Of a stretch of 64,000 nt of DNA, positions 47,719-58,082 are shown piece after piece. The first letter of the stretch is position 1. Every line of letters begins with the position of its first letter. Below the pieces are notes generated by a model. It made no database searches. It worked only from the letters and a program-made list of their open reading frames with translations, and had not been told where the DNA came from. Origin of the DNA: CBDCWO01 sp965223405 (GTDB lineage: Bacteria; Bacteroidota; Bacteroidia; Chitinophagales; Saprospiraceae). Position numbers and translations under genes: made by a program. Where the stretch lies: positions 4,898,001 through 4,962,000 of the forward strand of contig CBDCWO010000006.1 in the NCBI GenBank assembly GCA_965223405.1. The letters are read 5' to 3'.

Positions 47719-49482
47719 CTAATCCCATTGAGTAAATATTGGTAAATCATTTTTTTTCAACACCTCATTAAGAATATGCATAAAGGAATCCATTTCAGCA
47801 TCCGTCCGAGTTAAAGGATTATCGGATGGTGGAATTTCTTGGACCTTTAATTTTGCGACCGGAATCACACCACACTCATTGGCCCAGTTTTCATAAAGGG
47901 CTTCCAAGTCGCGAACTTTTTCCGGATGGACATGAGCCAAATCTGATGTTTCACTTCGATCTTTTTTAAGGTTGTACAATTCCCAATTACCATCGGGCTG
48001 AGCAACCAATTTCCAATCTCCTTTCCGAACAGCACAATGGTCGTGATGTTCCCAAAACAATACCTCGTGGATGGGTTTGTCCGCCTCAAATACCGGCAAT
48101 AAACTGATCCCGTCCAATTTTTTTAATTTCTCACCTTGATGGGTATCCGGATATGGTATTCCGGCTAACTCCAGACAGGTTGCCATTATATCAATCACAT
48201 GAGTGGGTTGAGTCCTGATTTCATTCTGCGTTTTAATCCCAGCGGGCCAATGTGCGATCAATGGCGTCGAAATACCACCTTCATATGCATATTTCTTAAA
48301 ATATTTAAAAGGAGCATTGCTCACTTGTGCCCAATTTATGCCATATCCTGCATAAGTGTTTGAAGGGCCGGGTTCCAGACCCTGATAATCTCCAGAAATT
48401 ACTGGTTTGCCCTGAGGATTCGTCAGCGGTACATAGCGCATATAGGCCCATGGTTTTTCAGTGTTGCCAATCCTCCCATGTGGATGTTCCAGATTGTCCC
48501 CTCCATTATCGGATAAAAAGAGAATTAGGGTATTATGGAGTAAGTGCTTTTCTTTTAATTTTTCTACCAGCTTACCCATGCCATCGTCTACATGTTTGAT
48601 CATGGCTGCATAGGCTTCCATTCTACTTTCCTGCCAGGATGGATGACTGACTTCTTCCCAGGCAGGTACTTCTATAGGACGCTTGGATAAAACGGTCTCT
48701 TTTGGGACTATTCCCAATTCGATCATTTTTGCCAGCCTATGTTTTCTCAACTCATCCCAGCCCAAGGAGAACAATCCATCCACCTCATCAATTTTGTTTC
48801 TCAATGCGTGCAAGGGCCAGTGGGGTGCGGTGTGCGCCATATATAGGAAAAATGGATTTTCATTATTGCGATTTTCAATGTATTGCAAACTTTTTTCAAC
48901 AATGGCATCGGTATAATAAAAGTCTTGGGGTGGATTGATAAATTCATTATCTTCCATCAGTGTCAACGGATCATACTGACTACCGGCAGCAATCAGCGTT
49001 CCGAAGAATTGATCAAATCCCCTTTGTAATGGCCAATTATATTTTGGACCATTGGGATTAAAATCTTTGCATACATGCCATTTCCCACACATATATGTTT
49101 GGTAACCGGCAGTTTTTAGCGCTTCAGCAATAGTAATACACTCTCTGTTCAGTTCGGCGCGATATCCGGGTTTGCCATAGTCCACAGCCGTCATAAATCC
49201 CAATCCGGTTTTATGTGGATAAAGTCCGGTTAAAATGCTGGCCCGGGTTGGACAACAACGGGCAGCGTTGTAAAACTGTGTAAATTTTAACCCTGCGGAG
49301 GCGAGCCGATCTATATTCGGAGTTGGAATCTCGCCGCCATAACACCCAATATCTGAATACCCCATATCATCAACCATTACAATAATGATATTTGGCTTTG
49401 CAGGTGTCTGCATTTGGCAACCTAATATCCAGGCGGACATCCAGAAAATACCTAATGTCCTGAGAATTTTAAGTTTAAGCAT
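47719..49482 (-). CDS. Sulfatase, lipoprotein
   Basis: 587 residues. A lipobox Cys is in MSAWILGCQMQ. IIVMVDDMGYSDIG binds the metal, and the formylglycine Cys is in AARCCPTRASILTG; MCGKWHVCKDF and LFLSDNGGDNLEHP complete the active site. The length and the CCPTRAS pattern match arylsulfatases active on polysaccharides. It starts 18 bases after the sulfatase-sialidase gene and is the last gene of a four-gene minus-strand unit (57922 to 47719). Confidence 0.93.
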   Translation of the reverse strand: MLKLKILRTLGIFWMSAWILGCQMQTPAKPNIIIVMVDDMGYSDIGCYGGEIPTPNIDRLASAGLKFTQFYNAARCCPTRASILTGLYPHKTGLGFMTAVDYGKPGYRAELNRECITIAEALKTAGYQTYMCGKWHVCKDFNPNGPKYNWPLQRGFDQFFGTLIAAGSQYDPLTLMEDNEFINPPQDFYYTDAIVEKSLQYIENRNNENPFFLYMAHTAPHWPLHALRNKIDEVDGLFSLGWDELRKHRLAKMIELGIVPKETVLSKRPIEVPAWEEVSHPSWQESRMEAYAAMIKHVDDGMGKLVEKLKEKHLLHNTLILFLSDNGGDNLEHPHGRIGNTEKPWAYMRYVPLTNPQGKPVISGDYQGLEPGPSNTYAGYGINWAQVSNAPFKYFKKYAYEGGISTPLIAHWPAGIKTQNEIRTQPTHVIDIMATCLELAGIPYPDTHQGEKLKKLDGISLLPVFEADKPIHEVLFWEHHDHCAVRKGDWKLVAQPDGNWELYNLKKDRSETSDLAHVHPEKVRDLEALYENWANECGVIPVAKLKVQEIPPSDNPLTRTDAEMDSFMHILNEVLKKNDLPIFTQWD

Positions 49483-49500
49483 TCCTTTAAATTCTAATCG

Positions 49501-52500
49501 TTAGAATCGAATCAAATCACTCAATGAGATCCGCTGAAATACCAAATCTGCCTGACTTCCCTCGTATAAGATCCCGATGGTGTTCTGATCAATGCTGGTC
49601 AAAGAGGGGTAACCACGACCGCGTCCTTCATCGAGCAGCATATGGTATTTTTCCGGCCAGGTTTTTCCTTCATCAAAACTCACCTTAATCGTCATATCTT
49701 TTCTGGCCGAGACATTAGCTGGATTGATAAAGATGAGTACACTTTTTTCTTTACCTTGTTGATAATAGTGGTGTTTGATAAGTCCGGCATTGCACACCGG
49801 TTCAGGCAGTGTCTTTCTAGAGCTGGCATGTTCTTCCCACGTTTTGCCCAAGTCATTTGTAATAGAAACCGAGCGGGATCCGGTCCCCACTGGATTTCTT
49901 CCTCGGTTGTCTCGCATATTTAACATTAGGCTGCCATCACTTAGTTCGACCACCTGAGATTCGGTGGTATTCGATTTTGCACCTGTCCCCAAATGCCAGG
50001 AATCCCCGTGGTCTAGACTATAGAGTATGGTGGAATGAGGCATTTGGTTTGCATCTTTATATTGTGCAGGAAAGACTATGGTACCATTTTTCATAGTAAT
50101 TCCTTTTCCCGGACCTTGGAGCAATAAATACCACTTGGGATTTTTGACTTCCTTGGTTATATTGATTGGACCGGACCAGGTGACACCATCATCTTTACTA
50201 TTTACAAGCACCAATTGACTGGTTTCTTTTGGATCCACGCCTGGTCTGGAAGCCCACCAATTACGCTTTTCCGGATGGCCATGTGCCCAGATGGCAGCGA
50301 CCCAGATGGTATTGTTGGATTCATCAACCAGGATCGAGGGATCGCCAATACCATTTTGATCTTGCGGTAAACCACCCCATTCTCCCATATCCATAATGAC
50401 CCGCATTGGCTCCCAGGTATGACCTCCGTCGGTGCTACGACTCATGCCTACATCTACATCTTCCTGAAGATCCACGCCACTATTTCTTCTAATGTCATAC
50501 ACCGCAATCAAAGTCCCTTCATTGGTGGTTACGATACCCGGAATGCGATAGGTATGCACTCCGTTGTCCATATGCTTTCTCAATGCGATGCCCAACCGTT
50601 TTGGGTTTTTCTGTGGATCATTGACTATCTTCTGTTGAACTCCATTGACTGTGATTTTTTTAATGGTAAAATCTAATGCAAGAGAAATGTCAGCTTTTTC
50701 CCGGAGTTTAAGGGATAGCCATAGTTCATTGTTTCCCTGATTGAGGTTAATATCTGTCGCAAAATGAATCATATCTGAAGCACTAACCGTACCAAGTAGT
50801 TCCTCAGGTTGAGAATTATTCCGGGGATATTTAGCGTGAAGTGAGAAAGATTCGATTAAGTCCAGATTTTTGGACTCGGACAATTCAATCTCAAGATTGG
50901 TAACTCGGGTTGGACTTATCATCCCTGTGGTTCTGATATTGATCATTCTAACCGGATTATGTTCCTTTCCACGTAGTACAGGGTACACCGGATTTTGAAC
51001 CAGGATTTCTTCAATTTTCATTTTTTCTCGTCCCTCAAAATCATCCCATTCCGGAGAAAGTGTTTTGAACTTAATAGTCTGGTAATTATTACTTTCATAC
51101 AATATGGCCAGGTCCCCATTGGTCATTTGTGTTAAGCAGGAATACGCAAAATGGTTTGCGATAATGTCAAGCTTTCGGGGCCATGATTTACCAAAATCTT
51201 CACTTATCCTCACTTTGCCCATCGATCTTGAAAACTGGTTGGCAGGCCCACTGTATGCAAGATAGGTTTTGCCTTTATTGGTAAATCTAAGCGTGCTTCC
51301 CATGCACATAGGCTCCGGTAACTGAGGCTCATCGGTTAAGTTGGACCAGGATACCCCACCATCTTTACTTATAGCGGTTTTTCTCAGCCGATTTCCTTTA
51401 TTACTACGTGAATTCAGTAATATCCAACCATTCTGGATTTCGACCATTTGAACTTCATTACCATATCCTTCCTGTCCGGCAAGTTTTGGATCCGAGGGTG
51501 CCGGCTCTCCACTTTTCCAAGATACCCCATCATCGTCGGAATATGTCGCATATACATTGAACTTTCGAAGGCTACCTTCGTACCAGGTTTCGTTTTGTGG
51601 CATAATTACTCTTCCTTGGAAGGTGCCCTGAGAGATTTGAATTCCGATACCTGGTCCGGTTGCTACCGCTACAATGCCTTTTTCTTTTTTTATACTTTTA
51701 GTAATATCCCGGGGAAGGCTCCAGGTTCCACCATCATCATCACTAAATATTAAAAAGGTATTCTGAGCCTTGGGATTATCCCATCCCGATTCGACAAGTT
51801 TTACACCTTGTGAAGGGATCGCTCTGGCGTGGTATTTTGCCGGGAATACTTGGTACATCATTAAGATTCTTCCGGACTCGGTTAATTGCACCAGGGTTGG
51901 ATTATTTAGATTATTCTCCCCGTCTTCGGCAATTACTTGCAACGGACTCCAGGTATCTCCATGATCTGTACTTCTTTTAAGGACCAGATCATTTGCAGCA
52001 TGATCACTGTGGGCATTTCTCCCTTCAGCAACTGCCAATACGGTTCCTTTCTGTGTGGTCAGTAGGGAAGGAATCCGGTAATTGAAATAGCCTTCTTGCC
52101 CTCCTTTGAAAATAACCTTATCTTGGTTCAAATCCCCATTTTCAAGGCCTGAGGGAACCACCATTTCAAGATAGTCGTGATATTGCCATTGGAAGGAAGG
52201 GTCGGATCGGTATCCAAGCTTGGGATAGTTAACGTACACTGCGTCAATTTCCTGGGTAAGCTGTTTTAGCTTTTCCGGTTTGAGCAGAGGATCATTTGTC
52301 CTATGTTGCCAGGATCTTAATTCCCGGATCAATTTTACTTTGATTTCCTGGTATGTAGGAACCTCGGACAGATTGTTCCATTCCAAAGGATCTTCACGTA
52401 AATCATATAATTCATATTGTGGTCCGGTTTTCCAGGTTTTATAAGCATTTTGCACCTGGATAGAAGAAGTCTCCAATTCTGAAATCATGGTACCCGCAGC

Positions 52501-53664
52501 AAAGTGAGAACCTTTTTGTTCAGCATACCAGGCATATTTAGGATTTTCCCGATCCTGTAGTAAATTTTCAATCAGTTTGTATCTCGATCCTCTGATACTT
52601 CTTCTTGGAAAGAAAAACTGGACTGCTGATCCCGCGCCATCCGCATATACATATTCTGCCCAGTGATCTACAGAGCCAGTGTGAAGTAACTGTTTCAACG
52701 ACTTCCCTGGTAAAGCTGCTGGAATATCAATCCCCACAAATTCAAGGATAGTGGGCAAAAGATCAATGGTAGATATTAGCCGATTGCTGGTGGTATTGGC
52801 TTTTACTTTACCTGGCCAACTTACTATAAAGGGAACTTTGAGCCCGGATTCGTAATTCGAGCATTTTCCTCGGGAAAACTGTGCTCCGTGATCACCCAGG
52901 TAAATAATGAGTGTGTTCTCTCTTTTCCCGGATTGTTCCAATTCATTCAGTACCATTCCTACTGATTCATCGAGTCTGTTCATACAGTTATAATAATTGG
53001 CTGTAAATTCCCTCAACCGGGCACTGTTGGCCCCAGTGAAAGGAATCGCCTGGTGAACATCATTAACCTCAAGAGGTTTTGCAGGCATGCCTTCTACTTG
53101 TTTCTGTACCGGGAAATGAGCGTCCGGGAAATTGATCATCAAAAAAAATGGATCATCGGAATCATTGATAAATTTACCGGCTTCCAGGGCATAACGAGGA
53201 AGATCTTTCTTTGCAAAGTTTGCTCCTTTGATTGGATGAAAGTCAAAAGGGATGTCTTTTTCAGGATTTACATGGATTTTTCCTAAACATCCGGTTCGGT
53301 AACCGGCCTCTTTCAAATACTGTGGCATGGTCTTGATCCCTGGTACCATACTGAATTTATGCGTAGCAAGTCCTATTTGACCGTTTTGATGTGGAAATAA
53401 ACCGGTATAGATCGTACTTCTGGATGGAGAACATACGGAGTAAGTCACAAAGGCATTTTTGAAGAGTAAGCCTTTTTTGGCAAGATTATCCAGATTTGGT
53501 GTACTTACATATTGGTTGCCATAACACCCCAAATCAGGGCCATTGTCTTCAGAGACTATAAGTAGGATGTTGGGTTTGGTGTGTGAATCCTGAGATAAAT
53601 TGATTTTTTGATTGCAAGCCAAAAAAAAAGTAAGAAACAAGAATAAATGGAATACTTTTACCAT
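49501..53664 (-). CDS. Sulfatase-sialidase-sialidase fusion, lipoprotein
   Basis: 1387 residues. A lipobox Cys (FFLACNQK, residue 17) precedes a sulfatase (residues 30-480) with LLIVSEDNGPDLG and a formylglycine site VCSPSRSTIYTG (Cys78). A first BNR sialidase follows (about 510-880): the arginine motif YRIPSLL (about 528), Asp boxes STDHGDTW, SDDDGGTW, SDDDGVSW and SKDGGVSW, and catalytic Glu in GYGNEVQMVE. A BNR-associated N-terminal-type domain (about 895-1010, IRTTGMISPTRV) leads to a second sialidase (YRIPGIV near 1039; Asp boxes STDGGHTW, SKDDGVTW, SLDHGDSW; Glu in TTESQVVE). Both sialidases keep the main catalytic residues. It should desulfate and desialylate one glycan at the cell envelope. 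It lies 11 bases after the sulfatase at 53676. Confidence 0.92.
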   Translation of the reverse strand: MVKVFHLFLFLTFFLACNQKINLSQDSHTKPNILLIVSEDNGPDLGCYGNQYVSTPNLDNLAKKGLLFKNAFVTYSVCSPSRSTIYTGLFPHQNGQIGLATHKFSMVPGIKTMPQYLKEAGYRTGCLGKIHVNPEKDIPFDFHPIKGANFAKKDLPRYALEAGKFINDSDDPFFLMINFPDAHFPVQKQVEGMPAKPLEVNDVHQAIPFTGANSARLREFTANYYNCMNRLDESVGMVLNELEQSGKRENTLIIYLGDHGAQFSRGKCSNYESGLKVPFIVSWPGKVKANTTSNRLISTIDLLPTILEFVGIDIPAALPGKSLKQLLHTGSVDHWAEYVYADGAGSAVQFFFPRRSIRGSRYKLIENLLQDRENPKYAWYAEQKGSHFAAGTMISELETSSIQVQNAYKTWKTGPQYELYDLREDPLEWNNLSEVPTYQEIKVKLIRELRSWQHRTNDPLLKPEKLKQLTQEIDAVYVNYPKLGYRSDPSFQWQYHDYLEMVVPSGLENGDLNQDKVIFKGGQEGYFNYRIPSLLTTQKGTVLAVAEGRNAHSDHAANDLVLKRSTDHGDTWSPLQVIAEDGENNLNNPTLVQLTESGRILMMYQVFPAKYHARAIPSQGVKLVESGWDNPKAQNTFLIFSDDDGGTWSLPRDITKSIKKEKGIVAVATGPGIGIQISQGTFQGRVIMPQNETWYEGSLRKFNVYATYSDDDGVSWKSGEPAPSDPKLAGQEGYGNEVQMVEIQNGWILLNSRSNKGNRLRKTAISKDGGVSWSNLTDEPQLPEPMCMGSTLRFTNKGKTYLAYSGPANQFSRSMGKVRISEDFGKSWPRKLDIIANHFAYSCLTQMTNGDLAILYESNNYQTIKFKTLSPEWDDFEGREKMKIEEILVQNPVYPVLRGKEHNPVRMINIRTTGMISPTRVTNLEIELSESKNLDLIESFSLHAKYPRNNSQPEELLGTVSASDMIHFATDINLNQGNNELWLSLKLREKADISLALDFTIKKITVNGVQQKIVNDPQKNPKRLGIALRKHMDNGVHTYRIPGIVTTNEGTLIAVYDIRRNSGVDLQEDVDVGMSRSTDGGHTWEPMRVIMDMGEWGGLPQDQNGIGDPSILVDESNNTIWVAAIWAHGHPEKRNWWASRPGVDPKETSQLVLVNSKDDGVTWSGPINITKEVKNPKWYLLLQGPGKGITMKNGTIVFPAQYKDANQMPHSTILYSLDHGDSWHLGTGAKSNTTESQVVELSDGSLMLNMRDNRGRNPVGTGSRSVSITNDLGKTWEEHASSRKTLPEPVCNAGLIKHHYYQQGKEKSVLIFINPANVSARKDMTIKVSFDEGKTWPEKYHMLLDEGRGRGYPSLTSIDQNTIGILYEGSQADLVFQRISLSDLIRF

Positions 53665-53675
53665 GATATCGGTAT

Positions 53676-55319
53676 TTAATTAATATTTATATATTTGCTT
53701 GTCAAATCATTATCACTTAAGTTGGATAAGATTTCATTGACAACTTCAGGATGTTGTTCAGCTAAATTTTCTTGTTCGGCAATTCCTTGAGGCTCCTCCA
53801 AATTAAATAGTAGAACCGGACCCTGATTCTGAATGATCAATTTCCAGTTTTTCTTACGCACGTATTGTATATGTCTGGGATCATTAATGATAAAGGCACG
53901 CAGTTCATCTTTGATTGGGTAATGATTAGGGCTATTGGTTAGATTGTGAAATTCGTGGGGATCTTCCTGAATGTCGTACAATTCTTCAGAGCCGTCAAAA
54001 TAATGGATATATCTCCATTTTTCAGTTGCAATCACCTGAGATCCCCTTCCCAGTGTAATAATACTTGGAGAACTAGGCTTAATGGAATTTGAAAATAATG
54101 GTACCAAACTTTTGCCCTCTAGGCTCGGATTGGCGGGAAGATTGCATATTTGCAGCAAGGTAGGGTAGAGATCCAATAAATTGACCGGGGCTTTTATTTC
54201 TGAGGCTGAATAATCAGATGATCTTGGAGGCACTATGATCAAGGGCACTTTTGTGGATTCTTCCCAAGCGGTATGTTTTCCCCAATGTTCCTTTTCACCA
54301 AGGTGCCATCCATGGTCACTCCACAATACGATCCAGGTATTATCCACATGGATGCTGTTTTCAAGAGCTTCTATGATTTTACCTAACTGAGCGTCGGCAA
54401 AGCTGATAGTTGCAAGATAGCCGAGTATACCTGACTCCCATTGTTCATGCTTGACGACAGTTTGATGTTTCCCGGCAGTCCAGGCGGCATGGGCATAATA
54501 TTTGGCGACTTCAGGCAGGTCATCCAGGTCACCGGGATTGGTTATGGGGAGTTGGATTCGTCCTTGATACAACTCAAAGTATTCATCCGGAGCAAAAAGA
54601 GGTTGATGGGGTTTGTATAAACCGGCAGCTATAAAAAATGGTTTAACATGTTTTTCTTCGATCTTTTCAATGATCCAGTCAGTGATTTTTCCGTCCGGCA
54701 TTTCTCGATCCGGAACATCGATCGGTCCCCAGTCAAAAGTGCTCCATCTGTTTTGGGGTCTGTCGATCGTTGAGATACCGTTGAGAGGAAGTACAGCGGG
54801 TCGGCGTCCTGGTCCCAGGTCAATTTCATTGACCGGATCCATTGCGGATGTGGATAGTTGTTGATCAGAAAAAGGAGTTCCCACGATGCCGACCCCAGGA
54901 CCAAAATCATGGAAGGCATTGGGTATAACGTTGTTATACGGATGGATGACCTTTCCAGCGCCGGCAACATAATAGCCATGATTTTTAAAATACTCAGGAA
55001 GGCTAACAGCCTCGGGTACATAATCTGAATAATTTCCGGCATTGGTATATATATTGCTGGTTTCAGGCCGCAAACCTGTCATCACAGCTGCTCGAGATGG
55101 ACCACAGATGGGAGATGTGCAATGTGCATTTGAAAAAGCAAATCCCTGTTGGGCCAATTTGTCCATTGTGGGTGTGATGACCTGAGGATGACCATCCAGG
55201 TAACCGGCCCAATCCGCCATATCATCTACAATCAGAAATAGGATATTAGGTCTTGGTTCAATCTTTGGTTTGCAGCTTGAAACGAAGATGAAAATCATAT
55301 AGAATAAGACATGTTTCAT
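53676..55319 (-). CDS. Sulfatase (iduronate-2-sulfatase-like), lipoprotein
   Basis: 547 residues. A lipobox Cys in FVSSCKPK, the metal motif LFLIVDDMADWAGY, the formylglycine site SPICGPSRAAVMTG, AGAGKVIHP and LWSDHGWHLGEKEHWGKHT. The H-C-T-S-P-I-C-G-P-S-R block is typical of the iduronate-2-sulfatase branch. The start overlaps the stop of the transporter gene by 4 bases, so it is translationally coupled to sugar uptake. Confidence 0.93.
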   Translation of the reverse strand: MKHVLFYMIFIFVSSCKPKIEPRPNILFLIVDDMADWAGYLDGHPQVITPTMDKLAQQGFAFSNAHCTSPICGPSRAAVMTGLRPETSNIYTNAGNYSDYVPEAVSLPEYFKNHGYYVAGAGKVIHPYNNVIPNAFHDFGPGVGIVGTPFSDQQLSTSAMDPVNEIDLGPGRRPAVLPLNGISTIDRPQNRWSTFDWGPIDVPDREMPDGKITDWIIEKIEEKHVKPFFIAAGLYKPHQPLFAPDEYFELYQGRIQLPITNPGDLDDLPEVAKYYAHAAWTAGKHQTVVKHEQWESGILGYLATISFADAQLGKIIEALENSIHVDNTWIVLWSDHGWHLGEKEHWGKHTAWEESTKVPLIIVPPRSSDYSASEIKAPVNLLDLYPTLLQICNLPANPSLEGKSLVPLFSNSIKPSSPSIITLGRGSQVIATEKWRYIHYFDGSEELYDIQEDPHEFHNLTNSPNHYPIKDELRAFIINDPRHIQYVRKKNWKLIIQNQGPVLLFNLEEPQGIAEQENLAEQHPEVVNEILSNLSDNDLTSKYININ

Positions 55320-57922
55320 TGTACCGTCGGCTTTCTTTTAATACGATCATAAATGGTCAACCCGGCGATAGATCCTTGTTTTGCAGGAATTAGGATACTT
55401 GAAATATAGCCGACCAAGACACAGGTCAAAATTCCTATTACTGCATACAAGTAAAAATGTATCGGTGTGAAAAACACAATATAAGCCAACAGTAATGTAC
55501 TGACAATGGCTCCGATTAAAGCACCCATGGCATGTGTTCTATTGGTAAAAATCCCGAGGATAAAAATGCCGGCGAGGCCACTACCTAACAATCCCAAGAC
55601 TTTTTGGAAGAAGAAAAATAAGGATTTAATGTCGTAGGTTGCTAAAGCGAAGGCAGTGATGACTGCCAGGGTTCCTATTCCAACTATTAGAATTCTTGAA
55701 AATTTTAAGTGATGTGAGTCTGGTAAATTGGGTTTGAATCGTTTATAAAAATCGACGGTTATAGCCGTAGAAATACTATGCATACTGCTGTCGAGACTTG
55801 ACATGGATGCAGCAAATACTCCCGCAATAACCAATCCACTGATGCCTTGAGGCATTTGCTCTGCCATAAACAAGGGGAAGATTTCATCGTTTTGCATGCC
55901 CAGTTGGAGCATATCGGGATTGTTCTTAAAGAAGACATATAATGCGGATCCCAACAAAAAGAACAAAATACTAAAGGGTACTGAAATTAATCCGTTTAAC
56001 CAGATGCTTTTAGCTGCAGATTTTTCATCTTTTGTGGTCAAATATCGTTGCACGACGGCCTGATCCGTAGTGTACGGTCCTATTTGTAGAAACAGAGTAC
56101 CCAAAAAAATCGACCAGGTAACAAGTTCCGTAAATGAAAATGACCAATCGACCATTTTCAGTTTTGAATCCTGATAGGCGATATTCATTACTTCACCAAC
56201 ACCCCCTTCATGAGTAAATATTAATATAAGGGCGAGAATGATTCCTCCCATCAATACGATTACCTGTATCACATCAGTCCAAATTACGGCTTCCATGCCT
56301 CCCAATACAGTATAAAGAGTGGCCAGCACTCCCATCATAAGGATGCAGGCATAAATATTGATGCCTGTGACCGTAGCCAGGGCCAAGGCGGGAAGAAAAA
56401 TTACAATGGCCATTCGGCCTAATTGAAAGGCAATAAATGAGGCACTACCGAACAAACGGATGACCAGATTAAATCTTTTTTCTAAGTATTCATACGCTGT
56501 GGTAATATTAAGTCTGCGGAAAAAAGGAAGATAAAAATAGATGACCACTGGTGCGAAAATTAATATGCTGATCATGGCCGGATAAACCAGCCAATTGGTC
56601 GAGTAAGCCACAGCTGGAGTGGCTATAAACGTAATGGCACTCAATTGAGTTGCATAAATGGAAAGACCCGCTGCCCACCACGGGATACGATTGCCGGCAA
56701 GGAAAAAATCTTTGGTGCCTTTTTCCCTTTTTGAAAAATAAAACCCTACCAGAATTAGGATGGCCAGATAGACAATGAGAACAATAATATTTACCAGACC
56801 AAAGGATGCTTCTTCTCTGCTGATTTCAAGAAGCTGAACTCCTGGAGTTCGAACTCCAGGACGAATTTCTCCGGATGGAAATACGACCTTCTCTTGCCAT
56901 AGAACAGCTTCAGTGGTCACAACTCCAGTCGGCATTTGTCCAGCTTCTGTCCATGTATCGGTCACGGTATGGTAGGCCAAAACCTGAGTTGGGAATAAAG
57001 GTCTATCTGCTAGAGGTAGATGGAAGAATTCCCCTGTAGAACCAGAAAAAGTAAGAATATGTGACTGGCCATATGGTACCGCCGATCCGGCTGTGATAGG
57101 TTTTTCCAAAGGGGTGAGAGGTGTCCAGGTTTGCGTATTCGGTAAAGGGTTAGGATCAAACTTATAGCCATCGGTCAGATTAACATAGGTAAAGGATCCA
57201 TCGGCATTTTTAGTCGTTTGTTGACCACTAAAGTAATAGATGTATTTTTTGTCCGTACCTCCGCTTTGTACTGCAGAAACTACCTTTATGCGTTCAGCTC
57301 CAGGAAAACTACCGGCTTTTTCCCAATGCCAATCAGTTTGGGCATTTGATATATCCATACTCCAAATGGAGTTGTTCACATCGCTGGGATCGGTTGATTT
57401 TTGGCCACCCAATACAAATATTTTGTCGTTGAGTAGATTTGCGGCCAAATGGGCCGAAGCAACCGGAAGAGAAGGTAGCTCTTCAAAGGATAATTTTTGT
57501 AACTTCTGGTCCCAATGTAATAGCAAAACTTGATCAAATACATTTTCCTGATTACTACCTCCGATCAGGATTAGTCCCTGAGAAGAACTTATCGAACCTC
57601 CATAAGCCAGAGGATAGGGTAATGAATAGCTGGTATCCCACTGGCCTAATTCAGTGTTGTACACATAGATCTTATTATGCCATATTTTTGATCCTCCCTG
57701 CCAAGGTGGAGCATCAGGAAAGTTAGCACCACCGGCCACAATAAATGCTCCATTGTGAATACCTGCAAATGGCCCACCTAATCCGATAGTATTTGGCAAG
57801 TTCGGCAAGGTACTCCATTGAAATGGACTGGATCCTGTAGCGTACACTTGCTGACTGAACAGAAAAGATAAGAACGCGGTTAGAAAAACAAAGACGTGAA
57901 GTATTCCTTTTGTTTTAGGCAT
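55316..57922 (-). CDS. Mutarotase (NanM-like)-sodium symporter fusion, probable sialic acid transporter
   Basis: 868 residues from ATG 57922 (MPKTKGILHVFVFL; an upstream start at 57970 would add 16). After a signal peptide, a kelch-type cyclically permuted mutarotase (about 25-370; repeats such as IFVLGGQKS, GGSISSSQGLILIGG) lies outside the membrane. It is joined to an SSS symporter (LVNIIVLIVYLAILILVGFY onward, GLSIYATQLSAITFIATPA, YTVLGGMEAVIWTDVIQ). NanM-type domains speed alpha to beta conversion of sialic acid, and SSS members import it with sodium. Two such functions in one chain are a Bacteroidota arrangement. First gene of the minus-strand unit; its promoter carries an operator-like site shared with the divergent sialidase. 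Confidence 0.88.
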   Translation of the reverse strand: MPKTKGILHVFVFLTAFLSFLFSQQVYATGSSPFQWSTLPNLPNTIGLGGPFAGIHNGAFIVAGGANFPDAPPWQGGSKIWHNKIYVYNTELGQWDTSYSLPYPLAYGGSISSSQGLILIGGSNQENVFDQVLLLHWDQKLQKLSFEELPSLPVASAHLAANLLNDKIFVLGGQKSTDPSDVNNSIWSMDISNAQTDWHWEKAGSFPGAERIKVVSAVQSGGTDKKYIYYFSGQQTTKNADGSFTYVNLTDGYKFDPNPLPNTQTWTPLTPLEKPITAGSAVPYGQSHILTFSGSTGEFFHLPLADRPLFPTQVLAYHTVTDTWTEAGQMPTGVVTTEAVLWQEKVVFPSGEIRPGVRTPGVQLLEISREEASFGLVNIIVLIVYLAILILVGFYFSKREKGTKDFFLAGNRIPWWAAGLSIYATQLSAITFIATPAVAYSTNWLVYPAMISILIFAPVVIYFYLPFFRRLNITTAYEYLEKRFNLVIRLFGSASFIAFQLGRMAIVIFLPALALATVTGINIYACILMMGVLATLYTVLGGMEAVIWTDVIQVIVLMGGIILALILIFTHEGGVGEVMNIAYQDSKLKMVDWSFSFTELVTWSIFLGTLFLQIGPYTTDQAVVQRYLTTKDEKSAAKSIWLNGLISVPFSILFFLLGSALYVFFKNNPDMLQLGMQNDEIFPLFMAEQMPQGISGLVIAGVFAASMSSLDSSMHSISTAITVDFYKRFKPNLPDSHHLKFSRILIVGIGTLAVITAFALATYDIKSLFFFFQKVLGLLGSGLAGIFILGIFTNRTHAMGALIGAIVSTLLLAYIVFFTPIHFYLYAVIGILTCVLVGYISSILIPAKQGSIAGLTIYDRIKRKPTVQ

Positions 57923-57941
57923 CGACAAAATCTTTAGATAA

Positions 57942-58055
57942 ATGTATGACATAATACAGTAAAAATTCAATAATTAGTGAAAATTGCCTTAATTTGGTAC
58001 GAAATTGTGACAATATTCTGTTAAATTTGGACTGTAATTCATATATGTCATACAT
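57942..58055. promoter_or_regulatory. Divergent promoter region with two inverted 12-bp operator-like sites
   Basis: ATGTATGACATA (57942-57953) and its exact complement TATGTCATACAT (58044-58055) flank the divergent promoters. A perfect TAnnTTTG -7 element (TAAATTTG, 58022-58029) faces the sialidase gene, with the right site just after the expected start of transcription. TACATTTA on the minus strand (57939-57946) overlaps the left site and may be the -7 of the transporter gene. This geometry fits one repressor for both genes, GntR-like perhaps. Confidence 0.55.
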
Positions 58056-58082
58056 ATATGTTAATTAGATATGAGCAAATAA

